Shown here one piece after another: positions 36,100-44,783 of a stretch of DNA of 60,990 nt (positions are counted from its first letter, which is position 1; every line of letters begins with the position of its first letter). Origin of the DNA: Sediminibacterium sp. C3 (lineage in GTDB: Bacteria > Bacteroidota > Bacteroidia > Chitinophagales > Chitinophagaceae); assembly GCF_000508085.1 (NCBI RefSeq), contig NZ_KI669560.1, forward strand, positions 2,218,792-2,279,781, given 5' to 3'. The translations under genes and the position numbers were made by a program. Below the pieces are notes generated by a model that saw only the letters and a list, made by a program, of their open reading frames with translations, ran no database searches and was not told the DNA's origin.

Positions 36100-36133
36100 A
36101 AAAAAATAGTCCCCTGTCGGGGACTATTTTTTT
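36100..36133 (+). terminator. Bidirectional terminator between convergent genes
   Basis: A perfect 15-bp inverted repeat (AAAAAAATAGTCCCC, loop TGTC, GGGGACTATTTTTTT). It serves the S9 peptidase gene on the plus strand. On the minus strand it overlaps the stop codon of the CHASE gene and can end that transcript too. Confidence 0.88.
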
Positions 36134-36959
36134 ATATGCGTTTCAGATTGAGTAGCATTGAGTAAAAAACTATAAAGGATATCAAGAAACCCATCAGAGA
36201 AAAAGTCCACCCCATTTTTACTGCTCTTGATTTTTTCAGCTTTACCTGTATAATCCAGTCACCAACAGCATTATACATTTCTGCATGAACTCCGGAACTA
36301 AAGCTGGTTCGGTCTTCAGCAAAAAGTGTTGTATATCTCTCTCCCTCCTGTTGTTTACTTATCTGATAATAAAACAATTCACTGGTTCCTGATTCACTTA
36401 ATCCAAGCGCTTTAACAAAATTTTCCTTTCGGATAATAACAGCTGCAAAACCCCATAAAGTGTCCTGTTGAAGAATCGGGTATCTTCCAACAAAACCAAT
36501 CCCCCCCTGCTTCAATTTTAACGGACCTTCAAAATGAAGCTGATTGGAAGAACTGCTCAACATGGCTTCTCGTATATGTTCAGGATAGGTTTTTAAATTA
36601 AACCCTATCACCTGTTCATTTCCTTCAAGCGGATAGGTATGAGTAATTACCATATCCTGCACCAATTGAATAGCGTCAATATTTTTATTTTGACGCAGTA
36701 ATTTCTGGGCAATCAAATCAAAATGATTGTTCAGCAAATCATGCTCAACCATCGAAGCCATAACACTGGTGATGGAGCTACTGTTTTGAATGGTGGTTTC
36801 AATTAAATTACCAATATGGGTAACTTCCTTTTCTACCAGCTGCCTTTCAATGCTCGCCTCTTTCTCATACCACTTCCAGGCTAGTATTTGCGTTACCAAT
36901 ATCATTAACACAAAAACCAGCCAGGAAGTAAACTTGCTATATTTAATTGCAGCATTCAT
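36132..36959 (-). CDS. Orphan CHASE-like membrane sensor domain protein
   Basis: A 275-residue protein with a membrane segment at about 12-28 (WLVFVLMILVTQILAW), an extracytoplasmic domain of about 190 residues resembling CHASE (IGNLIETTIQNSSS, FEGPLKLKQGGIGFVGRYPI, WGFAAVIIRKENF) and a second membrane segment at about 249-271, after which it ends at LNLKRI. CHASE domains normally sense small ligands for an attached kinase, cyclase or GGDEF output. No output domain is present, and the minus-strand terminator sits right on the stop codon, so the gene looks complete rather than cut. Function unknown. Confidence 0.75.
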   Translation of the reverse strand: MNAAIKYSKFTSWLVFVLMILVTQILAWKWYEKEASIERQLVEKEVTHIGNLIETTIQNSSSITSVMASMVEHDLLNNHFDLIAQKLLRQNKNIDAIQLVQDMVITHTYPLEGNEQVIGFNLKTYPEHIREAMLSSSSNQLHFEGPLKLKQGGIGFVGRYPILQQDTLWGFAAVIIRKENFVKALGLSESGTSELFYYQISKQQEGERYTTLFAEDRTSFSSGVHAEMYNAVGDWIIQVKLKKSRAVKMGWTFSLMGFLISFIVFYSMLLNLKRI

Positions 36960-36992
36960 TCTATAACATAGCTTAAGTTAATTTTTTTTCTG

Positions 36993-39842
36993 TTAATATC
37001 CTAAACCCCAATCTCTGCCTTTCATAATTGCAGGAACTCCTTCAGCAATCCATTTGGCAGGTTTTTCTCCTTTTAATAAATAGTCAAAGAATTGCTGCTC
37101 TCTTATTTGTATATCTTTTCTGTTTTTTCTTTCCACCAGGTTATGGTCTTCATTATTGTAGTTCAACATCCAAACCTGTTTGCCTAATCTTCTAAGGGCA
37201 GTGAACATTTCAATTCCCTGATACCAAGGCACAGCACCATCAGCATCGTTAGCCATTACTACCACAGGCGTTTTTACTTTAGGGAAATGGAAAAGCGGAG
37301 AATTTTCAATATACAAATTGGGCTTTTCCCAAAGATTGGCCCCAATTCTACTTTGTGTTTTTTCGTATTGGAACTGTCTGTTCAATCCCGTCCCCCAACG
37401 AATTCCTCCATATGCACTGGTCATATTGGCTACCGGCGCTCCGGCCCAAGCTGCCGCATACAAAGGTGTTCTGGTAATCACATGCGCAATCTGGTATCCA
37501 CCCCAGCTCTGGCCTTGTAAACCCAGTTTGGTACTATCCACATATCCCTTGGCTACAACAGCTCTGGTTCCACTCACAATATAATCGTAGGCACCCTGAC
37601 CAGGATAACCCGTTTTATACCAGATATCCGGCACGAAAACAATATATCCTCTGCTAACAAAGAAAGGAATATTCAGACGGGATGGTGTGGGTGCTGGTGC
37701 ACTGTATCCATACAAACCATCACTGCTTCTCTCATAGAAATAAGCAATCATGGGATATTTTTTCTTGGGATCAAAATCTTCGGGTTTATAAATAATGCCT
37801 TCAGCCACTTTTCCTGTATATGCTTTCCATGTAAACAATTCAGCAGTACCCCAATTGTATTGGGACTGTTGCGGATTGGGCTGGTGAAGTATAGTTGCAG
37901 ACTGAACCTCTTTCATTAAACTATTGGCAAGTAAAGAACTTACTGCAATATTGGTAGAGCGTTCAAAAGTTTCCGTACCGAATGAAATGATATCAGCATC
38001 TTTTGCTTTGGTAACAGCTGAAATTCTCAATGGCAAAGTTGCAGCAGCTATATCTGAAATCTGAAAAACAGACCCCATTGAATGGGCTTTTAATCCACTG
38101 CCTTTGTTTTTACGATTGAACACATTCAACAGTAATTGCTGATCATTTTTAATAAAGCGTTCTTCTCTGTTTAAGTTGATATTCCTGAATACCAGCTGGT
38201 TTTTTCTGCCCAACCCATTGGTAATATTAACAGATGCCTTCTTGCCTGCAGGGTCTACCTGCCAGATATCAAACTGATCATAAATTAGCAGAGCCTGATC
38301 ATTTTCAAGCCAGCCCGCAATTCCATAAGGATTGGGTTCGTCCGGCACATCGTTCTCCACATCATACAAAGGCAGTTTAATATCAGCTGCCAATGCAGTT
38401 ATCTGTTGATTATCCGATGAATACACACTGTATTTTCTGGCAAGGTCATTATACATAACCAGATATTTTCCAGTGTAGGAAGGGTAAGCGTTTCCTTTTA
38501 TGTTTTTCTGAATGATTTTTCTGGAACCCGTAACAGGATCAATGGCGTAGATATCCATATAAGCTCCTCCAAGCCACTGAGTGGCAATTCTTTTTCCTTC
38601 ATCTGCCATGCCATAAAACACAGCCCCATCTCCTTCATGCGTTTGCATCACAGACCTGAATGCAGGTGATCCAATCTGAACAACGGATTTTTTTTCAAAA
38701 TCAAATCTGGCCAGATACGCTTTATTTAATTCCTGCTGAAGGTTCTTCAGCTGAACAGGTTGTAAATAATCATCATTATAATGCCATACATCCACACTCA
38801 CTCTTTCAAACTCAGGCGTTAAAGTGTCTTTCACAGGCAATACCGGAGCGGTACCGAAAAACAATCGGTTGCCCGACTTACTAAAACTGATGGCCTGCGC
38901 ATTTTCACTCACAGTATATTTAGCGGGCATGCCAGCGGTATTTCTATCCACAATAACAGTGGCACTGTCAGCACCATCTTTATGATAGTATAACTTATAA
39001 AATTTCTGTAATGATTTGGCGCTGCTGTCTCTTTCTGCAATAAATGCCAGTTGCCCTCCTGATTCATCCATCCGATAGGCTTTGGCATCATTAAAGCCAG
39101 CGAGAACAGTTCGGGTTGTCTTGTTAGTCAAATCCAGTTTAACAATAGCGGACTTTACTTTATTATCGTTTGCTTTCTTGGAAGTCTCCATCAGCAGCAC
39201 ATTCCCTTTCTTGCTAAAGAAATATTCGCTTACCAAGGGAAAAACCATGGTATCGCCGGATTGCAGATTCATAACCATCAAATCAGTTCCTTCTTCAACA
39301 GGTTCTGCATTATTTCTGGGAGCAGCAGGAGCAGCAGGCCTGGCAGAGCTGTCGCCCTGTGCAGGTTTTGGAGCGGGTGCCACAGGTTTCTTTTCGAACA
39401 GAATGGCGACATGAGATGCATTTTCATCAGCAATTTTAAAACTCTTTACACCAGCCATTTTCTGAATACTTCCAGTACTCAAATTCACAATGGCAAGTGA
39501 ATCTTTCGGCATTTCTTCGGGTCGCTTCTTTTTAATTCTGGCTTCACGTGTTTCTTTAAATGGAGCTTTGATTCTGCAGATCAGAAACTGGCTGTTATCG
39601 GAAATATTAGCGTTATACCCCCTGGCTATTTCAGCAACAGTACTACCATCTTTTCGTTTGATATACAACTGTCCGTCACCTTCCTGAGGCACTATGGTAA
39701 ATGCTACAAAAGCACCGTTATCACTTACAATTCTTTCGGCAATATTTTGCCATCCGTCATAAACGGAATGATCCAGGGGCTTTTTCTGGGCAATACCTGG
39801 AATACTCAAAACAAGCAAACCAATAATAGGGAGAAATTTCAT
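36993..39842 (-). CDS. S9 family peptidase (prolyl oligopeptidase type), secreted
   Basis: The frame opens at 39989, but the signal peptide MKFLPIIGLLVLSIPGIAQ starts at 39842, which I take as the true start, giving 949 residues. The N-terminal part is a beta-propeller with a Pro/Ala-rich linker (APAPKPAQGDSSARPAAPAAP). The catalytic hydrolase domain lies at about 690-920, with nucleophile Ser in GLQGQSWGGYQIAH, Asp in MANDADGAVPW and His in NNEDHNLVERKN. It is probably periplasmic. It is convergent to nothing and lies 33 bases upstream of the CHASE gene on the same strand. Confidence 0.9.
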   Translation of the reverse strand: MKFLPIIGLLVLSIPGIAQKKPLDHSVYDGWQNIAERIVSDNGAFVAFTIVPQEGDGQLYIKRKDGSTVAEIARGYNANISDNSQFLICRIKAPFKETREARIKKKRPEEMPKDSLAIVNLSTGSIQKMAGVKSFKIADENASHVAILFEKKPVAPAPKPAQGDSSARPAAPAAPRNNAEPVEEGTDLMVMNLQSGDTMVFPLVSEYFFSKKGNVLLMETSKKANDNKVKSAIVKLDLTNKTTRTVLAGFNDAKAYRMDESGGQLAFIAERDSSAKSLQKFYKLYYHKDGADSATVIVDRNTAGMPAKYTVSENAQAISFSKSGNRLFFGTAPVLPVKDTLTPEFERVSVDVWHYNDDYLQPVQLKNLQQELNKAYLARFDFEKKSVVQIGSPAFRSVMQTHEGDGAVFYGMADEGKRIATQWLGGAYMDIYAIDPVTGSRKIIQKNIKGNAYPSYTGKYLVMYNDLARKYSVYSSDNQQITALAADIKLPLYDVENDVPDEPNPYGIAGWLENDQALLIYDQFDIWQVDPAGKKASVNITNGLGRKNQLVFRNINLNREERFIKNDQQLLLNVFNRKNKGSGLKAHSMGSVFQISDIAAATLPLRISAVTKAKDADIISFGTETFERSTNIAVSSLLANSLMKEVQSATILHQPNPQQSQYNWGTAELFTWKAYTGKVAEGIIYKPEDFDPKKKYPMIAYFYERSSDGLYGYSAPAPTPSRLNIPFFVSRGYIVFVPDIWYKTGYPGQGAYDYIVSGTRAVVAKGYVDSTKLGLQGQSWGGYQIAHVITRTPLYAAAWAGAPVANMTSAYGGIRWGTGLNRQFQYEKTQSRIGANLWEKPNLYIENSPLFHFPKVKTPVVVMANDADGAVPWYQGIEMFTALRRLGKQVWMLNYNNEDHNLVERKNRKDIQIREQQFFDYLLKGEKPAKWIAEGVPAIMKGRDWGLGY

Positions 39843-39887
39843 GTTGATAGTAATTTTGGATTTTCCGAAGATAATTAAAACAATACC

Positions 39888-39895
39888 CAAATATA
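39888..39895 (-). promoter_or_regulatory. Candidate -7 box for the large S9 peptidase
   Basis: Minus-strand TATATTTG fits TAnnTTTG and lies 45 bases before the ATG at 39842. No clear -33 TTG is seen, so support is modest. Confidence 0.35.
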
Positions 39896-39925
39896 AATTG
39901 TAATTAAGGGGAATTTGATAAATGG

Positions 39926-42382
39926 ATGAAAATGAAAAAATGGGCAGGATTTTGGATTCTTTTCTTTCTTTTGAATAGTACCCTGGCACAAAACACAGGC
40001 ATTTACTCAGGGATTATTTTTGACAAACAATTACAGAGACCCATTTCCGGAGCTACGGTGGAATTGGTTCAATTAAACCAAAAAGTGATTGCTGATTCTT
40101 CGGGAAAATTCATATTCAGACAAATTAAGCCTGGTTATTATACATTTCAGTTCTCAGCCCTTGGGTACACAACCCAATACAGATACAATGTACCCATTGT
40201 AACAGGTAATGAAAATACCATGGTGATTGAACTGGAACCTGCTATCAGTGAACTACAGAATGTACAGGTAACCAGTACCAGCCGAAACCGTTCAGCAAAA
40301 GCGGCAACCCTTGAAACACCCTTAAGTGTTCAAAGACTTACTTCTGAGGAAATCAAAGCAAATCCGGGTGGGAACTTTGACATATCCAGAGTAATTCAGG
40401 CGCTACCAGGCGTTGGAGGATCTTCCAGTACAGCCGGATTCAGAAACGATATCATTATCAGAGGTGGCGCTCCCAACGAAAACGTATTTTACCTGGATGG
40501 AATTGAAATTCCGGTAATCAACCACTTTGCTACACAGGGAAGCGCCGGGGGGCCAACCGGTATTCTGAATGTAAGCTTTATTGAAGACGTTAAACTTTCT
40601 TCCTCTGCATTCGATGCCCGTTTCGACAACGCACTTTCTTCTGTATTTGAATTCAATCAAAAAAGAGGTAACAATAACCGTGTACAGGGAAATATTCGTT
40701 TAAGCGGTACAGAATTGGCCACCACTTTTGACGGACCGCTCGGAAAATCTGGCAAAACTACTTTTCTGGCTTCTGCAAGAAGAAGTTATTTACAGTTGTT
40801 GTTCAAAGCCATTGATTTACCTATACGACCTAATTACTGGGATTTCCAATATAAAATATCTCATCAGTTGAGTAAAAAAACAACCCTGACACTTTTAGGT
40901 GTTGGAGCCATTGATGAATTCAACTTTGCAGCACCAAGAGAAGCTACTCCGGACAAATTGTATGTACTGAACAGTAATCCTTCCATTCAACAGTGGAATT
41001 ATACCATTGGGGCTTCTATTAAACATCAGTTGAAAAACGGCTACTGGAATCTGGCCATCAGCAGAAACAGCCTGGATAATCAATTGGAAAAATACGAGAA
41101 CAACCTGGGGCCAGTCAGAGGTGCCAGAACCCTTCTATTGGGTTCCAGAGAAACTGAGAATAAAATCAGATTTGATGTTAACCAGAATATCAATGGATTA
41201 AAATGGAGTTATGGTGTGGTAGCCCAATGGGTTAACTATAGCAACAATACAAATCAACTGATTAGTAATGCCATCACCGATAATAATAACAATATTATTC
41301 AGCCAGCCGTCACTTACAACTACAATAGTGCCATTCAATTTGCCAGATTGGGTGCTTTTACGCAGGTTGGGAAAAGATTTCTGGATAATAAATTAGGGAT
41401 TAGCGGTGGAATCAGATTTGATCAGAACACATTCACCACTACTGGAATGAACCCACTGAAAACATTGAGTCCAAGAATAGCTGCCAGCTACCAGCTATCA
41501 GATAAAGTAACATTCAATGCATCCATAGGCACTTATTTTAAAATGCTTCCCTATACTGTATTGGGTTTCAGAAACAATAACAATGAGTTGGTGAATAAGC
41601 AAACCGACTATACCCAAAGCACCCATTATGTAGCTGGATTTGAATACCTGCCTTCAGCTTCCACCCGATTTACTTTTGAAGGATTTTACAAACGCTACAG
41701 CAACGTACCGGTAAGTGTTAGAAATGGAATCAGTTTATCGAATCAGGGGGCGGATTTCTCCGTACTTGGAAATGAAGCGGTAACTACCAATGGCAAAGGA
41801 AGAGCCTATGGTTTTGAATTCTTTGCCCAGCAAAAATTAACCAAGCAATTTTATGGTGTTTTCAGCTATACCTGGTTTGTAAGCCAGTATACCAATGTCG
41901 GCAACAATTATGTGGCCAGTTCCTGGGATAACCGACATTTATTAAGTGCAGTATTGGGATACAAATTGAAAAGGAACTGGGAAATCGGATTAAAATTCCG
42001 TTACCAGGGAGGGGTTCCCTTCACTCCTTACGATTTAGTAGCCAGCAGGCAAAATTTTCTTGCGCTGGGCACTGGGGTGCTTGATTTCAGCAGAGTGAAT
42101 TCTCAAAGACTGAATGCTTTTAACAGCAGCGATATACGGATAGACAAAAAATGGTTTTATAAAAAATATACGCTAAATGTATTTCTGGATATCACCAATT
42201 GGTACCTGGCCAAGAGCCCTGCGCCATCTGTATATACTTTCCAACGCAATGCAAGCAACACTGCCTTTATAACAACAGATGGATTGCCCGTTCAACCAAA
42301 TGGAAGCAATGCAGTACCTTTCTTATTAAGCAATAATGACGCGAATGTTACACCCACATTTGGGTTTATAGTTTCGTTTTAG
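39926..42382 (+). CDS. TonB-dependent receptor with carboxypeptidase-regulatory-like domain
   Basis: An 818-residue outer-membrane receptor. It has a signal peptide (MKKWAGFWILFFLLNSTLAQ), a carboxypeptidase-regulatory-like beta domain at about 25-110, a plug domain (VQRLTSEEIKANPGGNFDISRVIQ, DIIIRGGAPNENVFYLDGIEIP) and a barrel that ends with the terminal phenylalanine of FGFIVSF. No SusD-like lipoprotein is adjacent, so it is more likely a siderophore, cofactor or peptide receptor than a glycan importer. Its last 17 bases overlap the convergent DMT gene. Confidence 0.9.
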   Translation: MKMKKWAGFWILFFLLNSTLAQNTGIYSGIIFDKQLQRPISGATVELVQLNQKVIADSSGKFIFRQIKPGYYTFQFSALGYTTQYRYNVPIVTGNENTMVIELEPAISELQNVQVTSTSRNRSAKAATLETPLSVQRLTSEEIKANPGGNFDISRVIQALPGVGGSSSTAGFRNDIIIRGGAPNENVFYLDGIEIPVINHFATQGSAGGPTGILNVSFIEDVKLSSSAFDARFDNALSSVFEFNQKRGNNNRVQGNIRLSGTELATTFDGPLGKSGKTTFLASARRSYLQLLFKAIDLPIRPNYWDFQYKISHQLSKKTTLTLLGVGAIDEFNFAAPREATPDKLYVLNSNPSIQQWNYTIGASIKHQLKNGYWNLAISRNSLDNQLEKYENNLGPVRGARTLLLGSRETENKIRFDVNQNINGLKWSYGVVAQWVNYSNNTNQLISNAITDNNNNIIQPAVTYNYNSAIQFARLGAFTQVGKRFLDNKLGISGGIRFDQNTFTTTGMNPLKTLSPRIAASYQLSDKVTFNASIGTYFKMLPYTVLGFRNNNNELVNKQTDYTQSTHYVAGFEYLPSASTRFTFEGFYKRYSNVPVSVRNGISLSNQGADFSVLGNEAVTTNGKGRAYGFEFFAQQKLTKQFYGVFSYTWFVSQYTNVGNNYVASSWDNRHLLSAVLGYKLKRNWEIGLKFRYQGGVPFTPYDLVASRQNFLALGTGVLDFSRVNSQRLNAFNSSDIRIDKKWFYKKYTLNVFLDITNWYLAKSPAPSVYTFQRNASNTAFITTDGLPVQPNGSNAVPFLLSNNDANVTPTFGFIVSF

Positions 42383-43250
42383 CAGAATGTTTAAGCAGCA
42401 TTCTGGTCATTTGCAATACAACGGATAGGATAATCAGTCCCACACCGTAATAAAAACTGTTTGACAAATATTTATTCTCGTCAAAAAGTATAAAAGCCAT
42501 AATGATGGCATAGACGGGCTCGAGGTTTAAGCTAAGATTCTGAGTAAATGCAGAGACTTTTTTTAAAGAGTCCAGCATCAGCTGCATGGCAACTATGGTA
42601 CAAAGCCAACTGAGTACCAATAACCAGCCTAAATCTGATAATGTAGGTATAATAGTAGTTTCAGGAAAGAAATAAGCATATACAGGCATCAACAACGTAA
42701 GTATCACTAAACCTCCTGTAAGTTCGTATAACATCATGATGGTTGGTTCAGCATCTGCTATCTGCTTCTTATTTAAAACGGAAAACAGAGCGGCAAGAAA
42801 TGCAGAAACAATTCCAACAATAATACCTGTCTGATACCTTTCATCAAAATGAAAAATCAAATAAATACCCAATAAACTCAGTAGGCCCAAACCTAGTTCT
42901 GCCCACTGCAATTTTTTTGTGACCAGTAATGGTTCCAGCAATGCCGTGAACAATCCGGTCGCAGAAAAACAGACCAATCCTATGGAAACGTTAGAAAGTT
43001 TAATACTACCATAAAAAGCAACCCAATGCAAAGCTATAAGGGTTCCAATTAGAAAAAAATTAACCGCCTGCTTATTGGGTATCCGAGTTGATTTCTTGGT
43101 CAGGGTAAATAATACAGACAGGCTTACAACGGTGATCATGATTCGGTACCAAACCAATGTCATTTCATTCAAATGAATGAGCACTCCTAGTATCCCGGTA
43201 AAACCTGCCAGAAATACCGAGATATGTAATTTGATTAATGCATGTTTCAC
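42366..43250 (-). CDS. DMT superfamily (EamA) transporter
   Basis: A 294-residue integral membrane protein with ten predicted membrane segments in two EamA repeats (about 10-135 and 145-288). Typical elements are HWVAFYGSIKLSNVSIGLVCFSATGLFTALLEPL in the first half and LSLNLEPVYAIIMAFILFDE in the second. Proteins of this family export metabolites such as amino acids. The substrate is not predictable. It ends a four-gene unit, 9 bases after the GT2 gene. Confidence 0.87.
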   Translation of the reverse strand: MKHALIKLHISVFLAGFTGILGVLIHLNEMTLVWYRIMITVVSLSVLFTLTKKSTRIPNKQAVNFFLIGTLIALHWVAFYGSIKLSNVSIGLVCFSATGLFTALLEPLLVTKKLQWAELGLGLLSLLGIYLIFHFDERYQTGIIVGIVSAFLAALFSVLNKKQIADAEPTIMMLYELTGGLVILTLLMPVYAYFFPETTIIPTLSDLGWLLVLSWLCTIVAMQLMLDSLKKVSAFTQNLSLNLEPVYAIIMAFILFDENKYLSNSFYYGVGLIILSVVLQMTRMLLKHSAKTKL

Positions 43251-43259
43251 GAAAAAATA

Positions 43260-44006
43260 TTAACTGGCTTTTACCCGTTTTCTGTAGTTCTTAAACATAC
43301 TTTGCCATTGTATGCTGATAACACCAAGCACCCCCTCTTTAATGATGCCTTTATTCATTTTGCTAACTCCAACTTTACGGTCTCTGAAAATAATGGGCAC
43401 TTCAACAATTTTGAACCCAAGTTTCCATGCGGCAAATTTCATTTCTATTTGAAATGCATATCCTACAAAAGAAATCATATCAAAATTAATTGCTTCAAGC
43501 ACTTCCCTTTTGTAGCAGATAAATCCGGCAGTAGGGTCCTGTATGGGCATCCAGGTAAGCAGTTTGGTATACAAAGCACCACCCCTGGAGTACAACTGAC
43601 GATCCCATGGCCAGTTCTCTGTTTGTCCGCCCTTTACGTATCTGCTGCCAATAGCAAGATCTGCATTGCCTTGTTTACAAGCAGCATATAGCCTTTCCAG
43701 GTCATTAGGGTCATGAGAAAAATCGGCATCCATTTCAAAAATAAATGCATAGTCTCGCAGAAGACACCATTTAAATCCATGTATATAAGCAGTCCCTAAC
43801 CCTAATTTTCCTTTTCGCTCCTCCAGAAAAACCTGACCCGGATATTGTTGAATGGCGCTTTTTACAATTTCAGCAGTACCGTCCGGAGAACCATCATCTA
43901 TCACCAGAATATGATATCCCTGATTCAATGCCATCACGGCATCTATCATAGAAGAGATATTATCTTTCTCATTATAGGTTGGTATGATGACAATTTTCTC
44001 CGGCAT
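43260..44006 (-). CDS. Polyprenol-phosphate mannose synthase-like glycosyltransferase (GT2, DPM1 type)
   Basis: A 248-residue cytoplasmic GT-A enzyme of the DPM1 group, with no C-terminal membrane domain. The N-terminus is IVIIPTYNEKDNI, with ILVIDDGSPDGT as the nucleotide-sugar motif, EMDADFSHDP as the metal-binding acidic motif and SRYVKGGQTENWPWDRQ as the DPM1 hallmark. It is expected to load mannose or another sugar from GDP onto polyprenyl phosphate for a membrane glycosyltransferase such as the DUF2723 protein at the start of the window. It starts directly at the end of the exonuclease gene. Confidence 0.87.
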   Translation of the reverse strand: MPEKIVIIPTYNEKDNISSMIDAVMALNQGYHILVIDDGSPDGTAEIVKSAIQQYPGQVFLEERKGKLGLGTAYIHGFKWCLLRDYAFIFEMDADFSHDPNDLERLYAACKQGNADLAIGSRYVKGGQTENWPWDRQLYSRGGALYTKLLTWMPIQDPTAGFICYKREVLEAINFDMISFVGYAFQIEMKFAAWKLGFKIVEVPIIFRDRKVGVSKMNKGIIKEGVLGVISIQWQSMFKNYRKRVKAS

Positions 44007-44774
44007 TTATTTTTTAAGCAGGGTTCTGTTTAATATTTCTGTTAATTTCTGTTTGGTGTTCATGGCAAAGTCTCCTTTCATCATCCAATCATAATACTGA
44101 GGTTCTTCTTTAAGCACCTGAACCACCGGTTTCCCCTTGTGCTTTCCGAAGTTGAAAACTTCTACCCCATTTTCCTTTACAAATCTTCTGGCGAAATCTA
44201 CAATATCATCTTCTCCGGTAAACTTCACAATGCTTTCTACTGTATTCCCTATCTGAGGATATCTTTCTATCTGCGCTTCCAATACTTCCCAGGTAGCAGT
44301 AGCATCTGCTTCTGCACTATGTGCATCTTCAAGGGTTTTATTGCAATAAAATTTATAGGCCGCTCCCAGTGTTCTTTGTTCCATCATATGAAAAACTTTC
44401 TGAACATCCACCAACTTTCTGCCATCCGCTGAGAAAGGCACTCCTGCTCTCAAAAACTCTTCAATGAGCATCGGAATATCAAAACGATTGCTGTTATATC
44501 CACCCAAATCGCAATTTTCAATAAACTGTTTTATTTCATTGGCAACCTGTTTAAAACTAGGCGCATCTTTAACCATTTCATCTGTGATACCATGAACATC
44601 AGATGCTCCGGCAGGTATAGGTATCTGTGGGTTAATTAGTTTTCTCTTTACCTGTCTGGTTCCATCCGTTAATATTTTTACTATGGCAATCTCTACTATT
44701 CGGTCATTACTGATATTTACACCGGTTGTTTCAAGATCAATAAAAGCGATGGGGCTGGTTAAATTTAATTTCAT
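44007..44774 (-). CDS. DnaQ-like 3'-5' exonuclease
   Basis: A 255-residue DEDDh exonuclease. AFIDLETTGVNISNDRIVEIA is motif I with the first two acidic residues, NSNRFD-like GYNSNRFDIPML is motif II, and DAHSAEADATATWEVL is motif III with His and Asp. The last part (FNFGKHKGKPVVQVLKEEPQYYDWMM) is the exodeoxyribonuclease X-like C-terminal domain. It acts on DNA or RNA ends, and the exact role is not known. It starts 9 bases after mpl. Confidence 0.88.
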   Translation of the reverse strand: MKLNLTSPIAFIDLETTGVNISNDRIVEIAIVKILTDGTRQVKRKLINPQIPIPAGASDVHGITDEMVKDAPSFKQVANEIKQFIENCDLGGYNSNRFDIPMLIEEFLRAGVPFSADGRKLVDVQKVFHMMEQRTLGAAYKFYCNKTLEDAHSAEADATATWEVLEAQIERYPQIGNTVESIVKFTGEDDIVDFARRFVKENGVEVFNFGKHKGKPVVQVLKEEPQYYDWMMKGDFAMNTKQKLTEILNRTLLKK

Positions 44775-44783
44775 TCTATAATT

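Noticed and set aside
39843..39989. N-terminal extension of the large S9 peptidase (start at 39989)
   Set aside because: It would place 49 odd residues before a perfect signal peptide and would overlap the start of the divergent receptor gene.
42366..42382. 17-base overlap of the TonB receptor and DMT gene ends as regulatory antisense
   Set aside because: Short convergent 3' overlaps also occur at 47427-47430 and 58511-58525 and are common in compact genomes.
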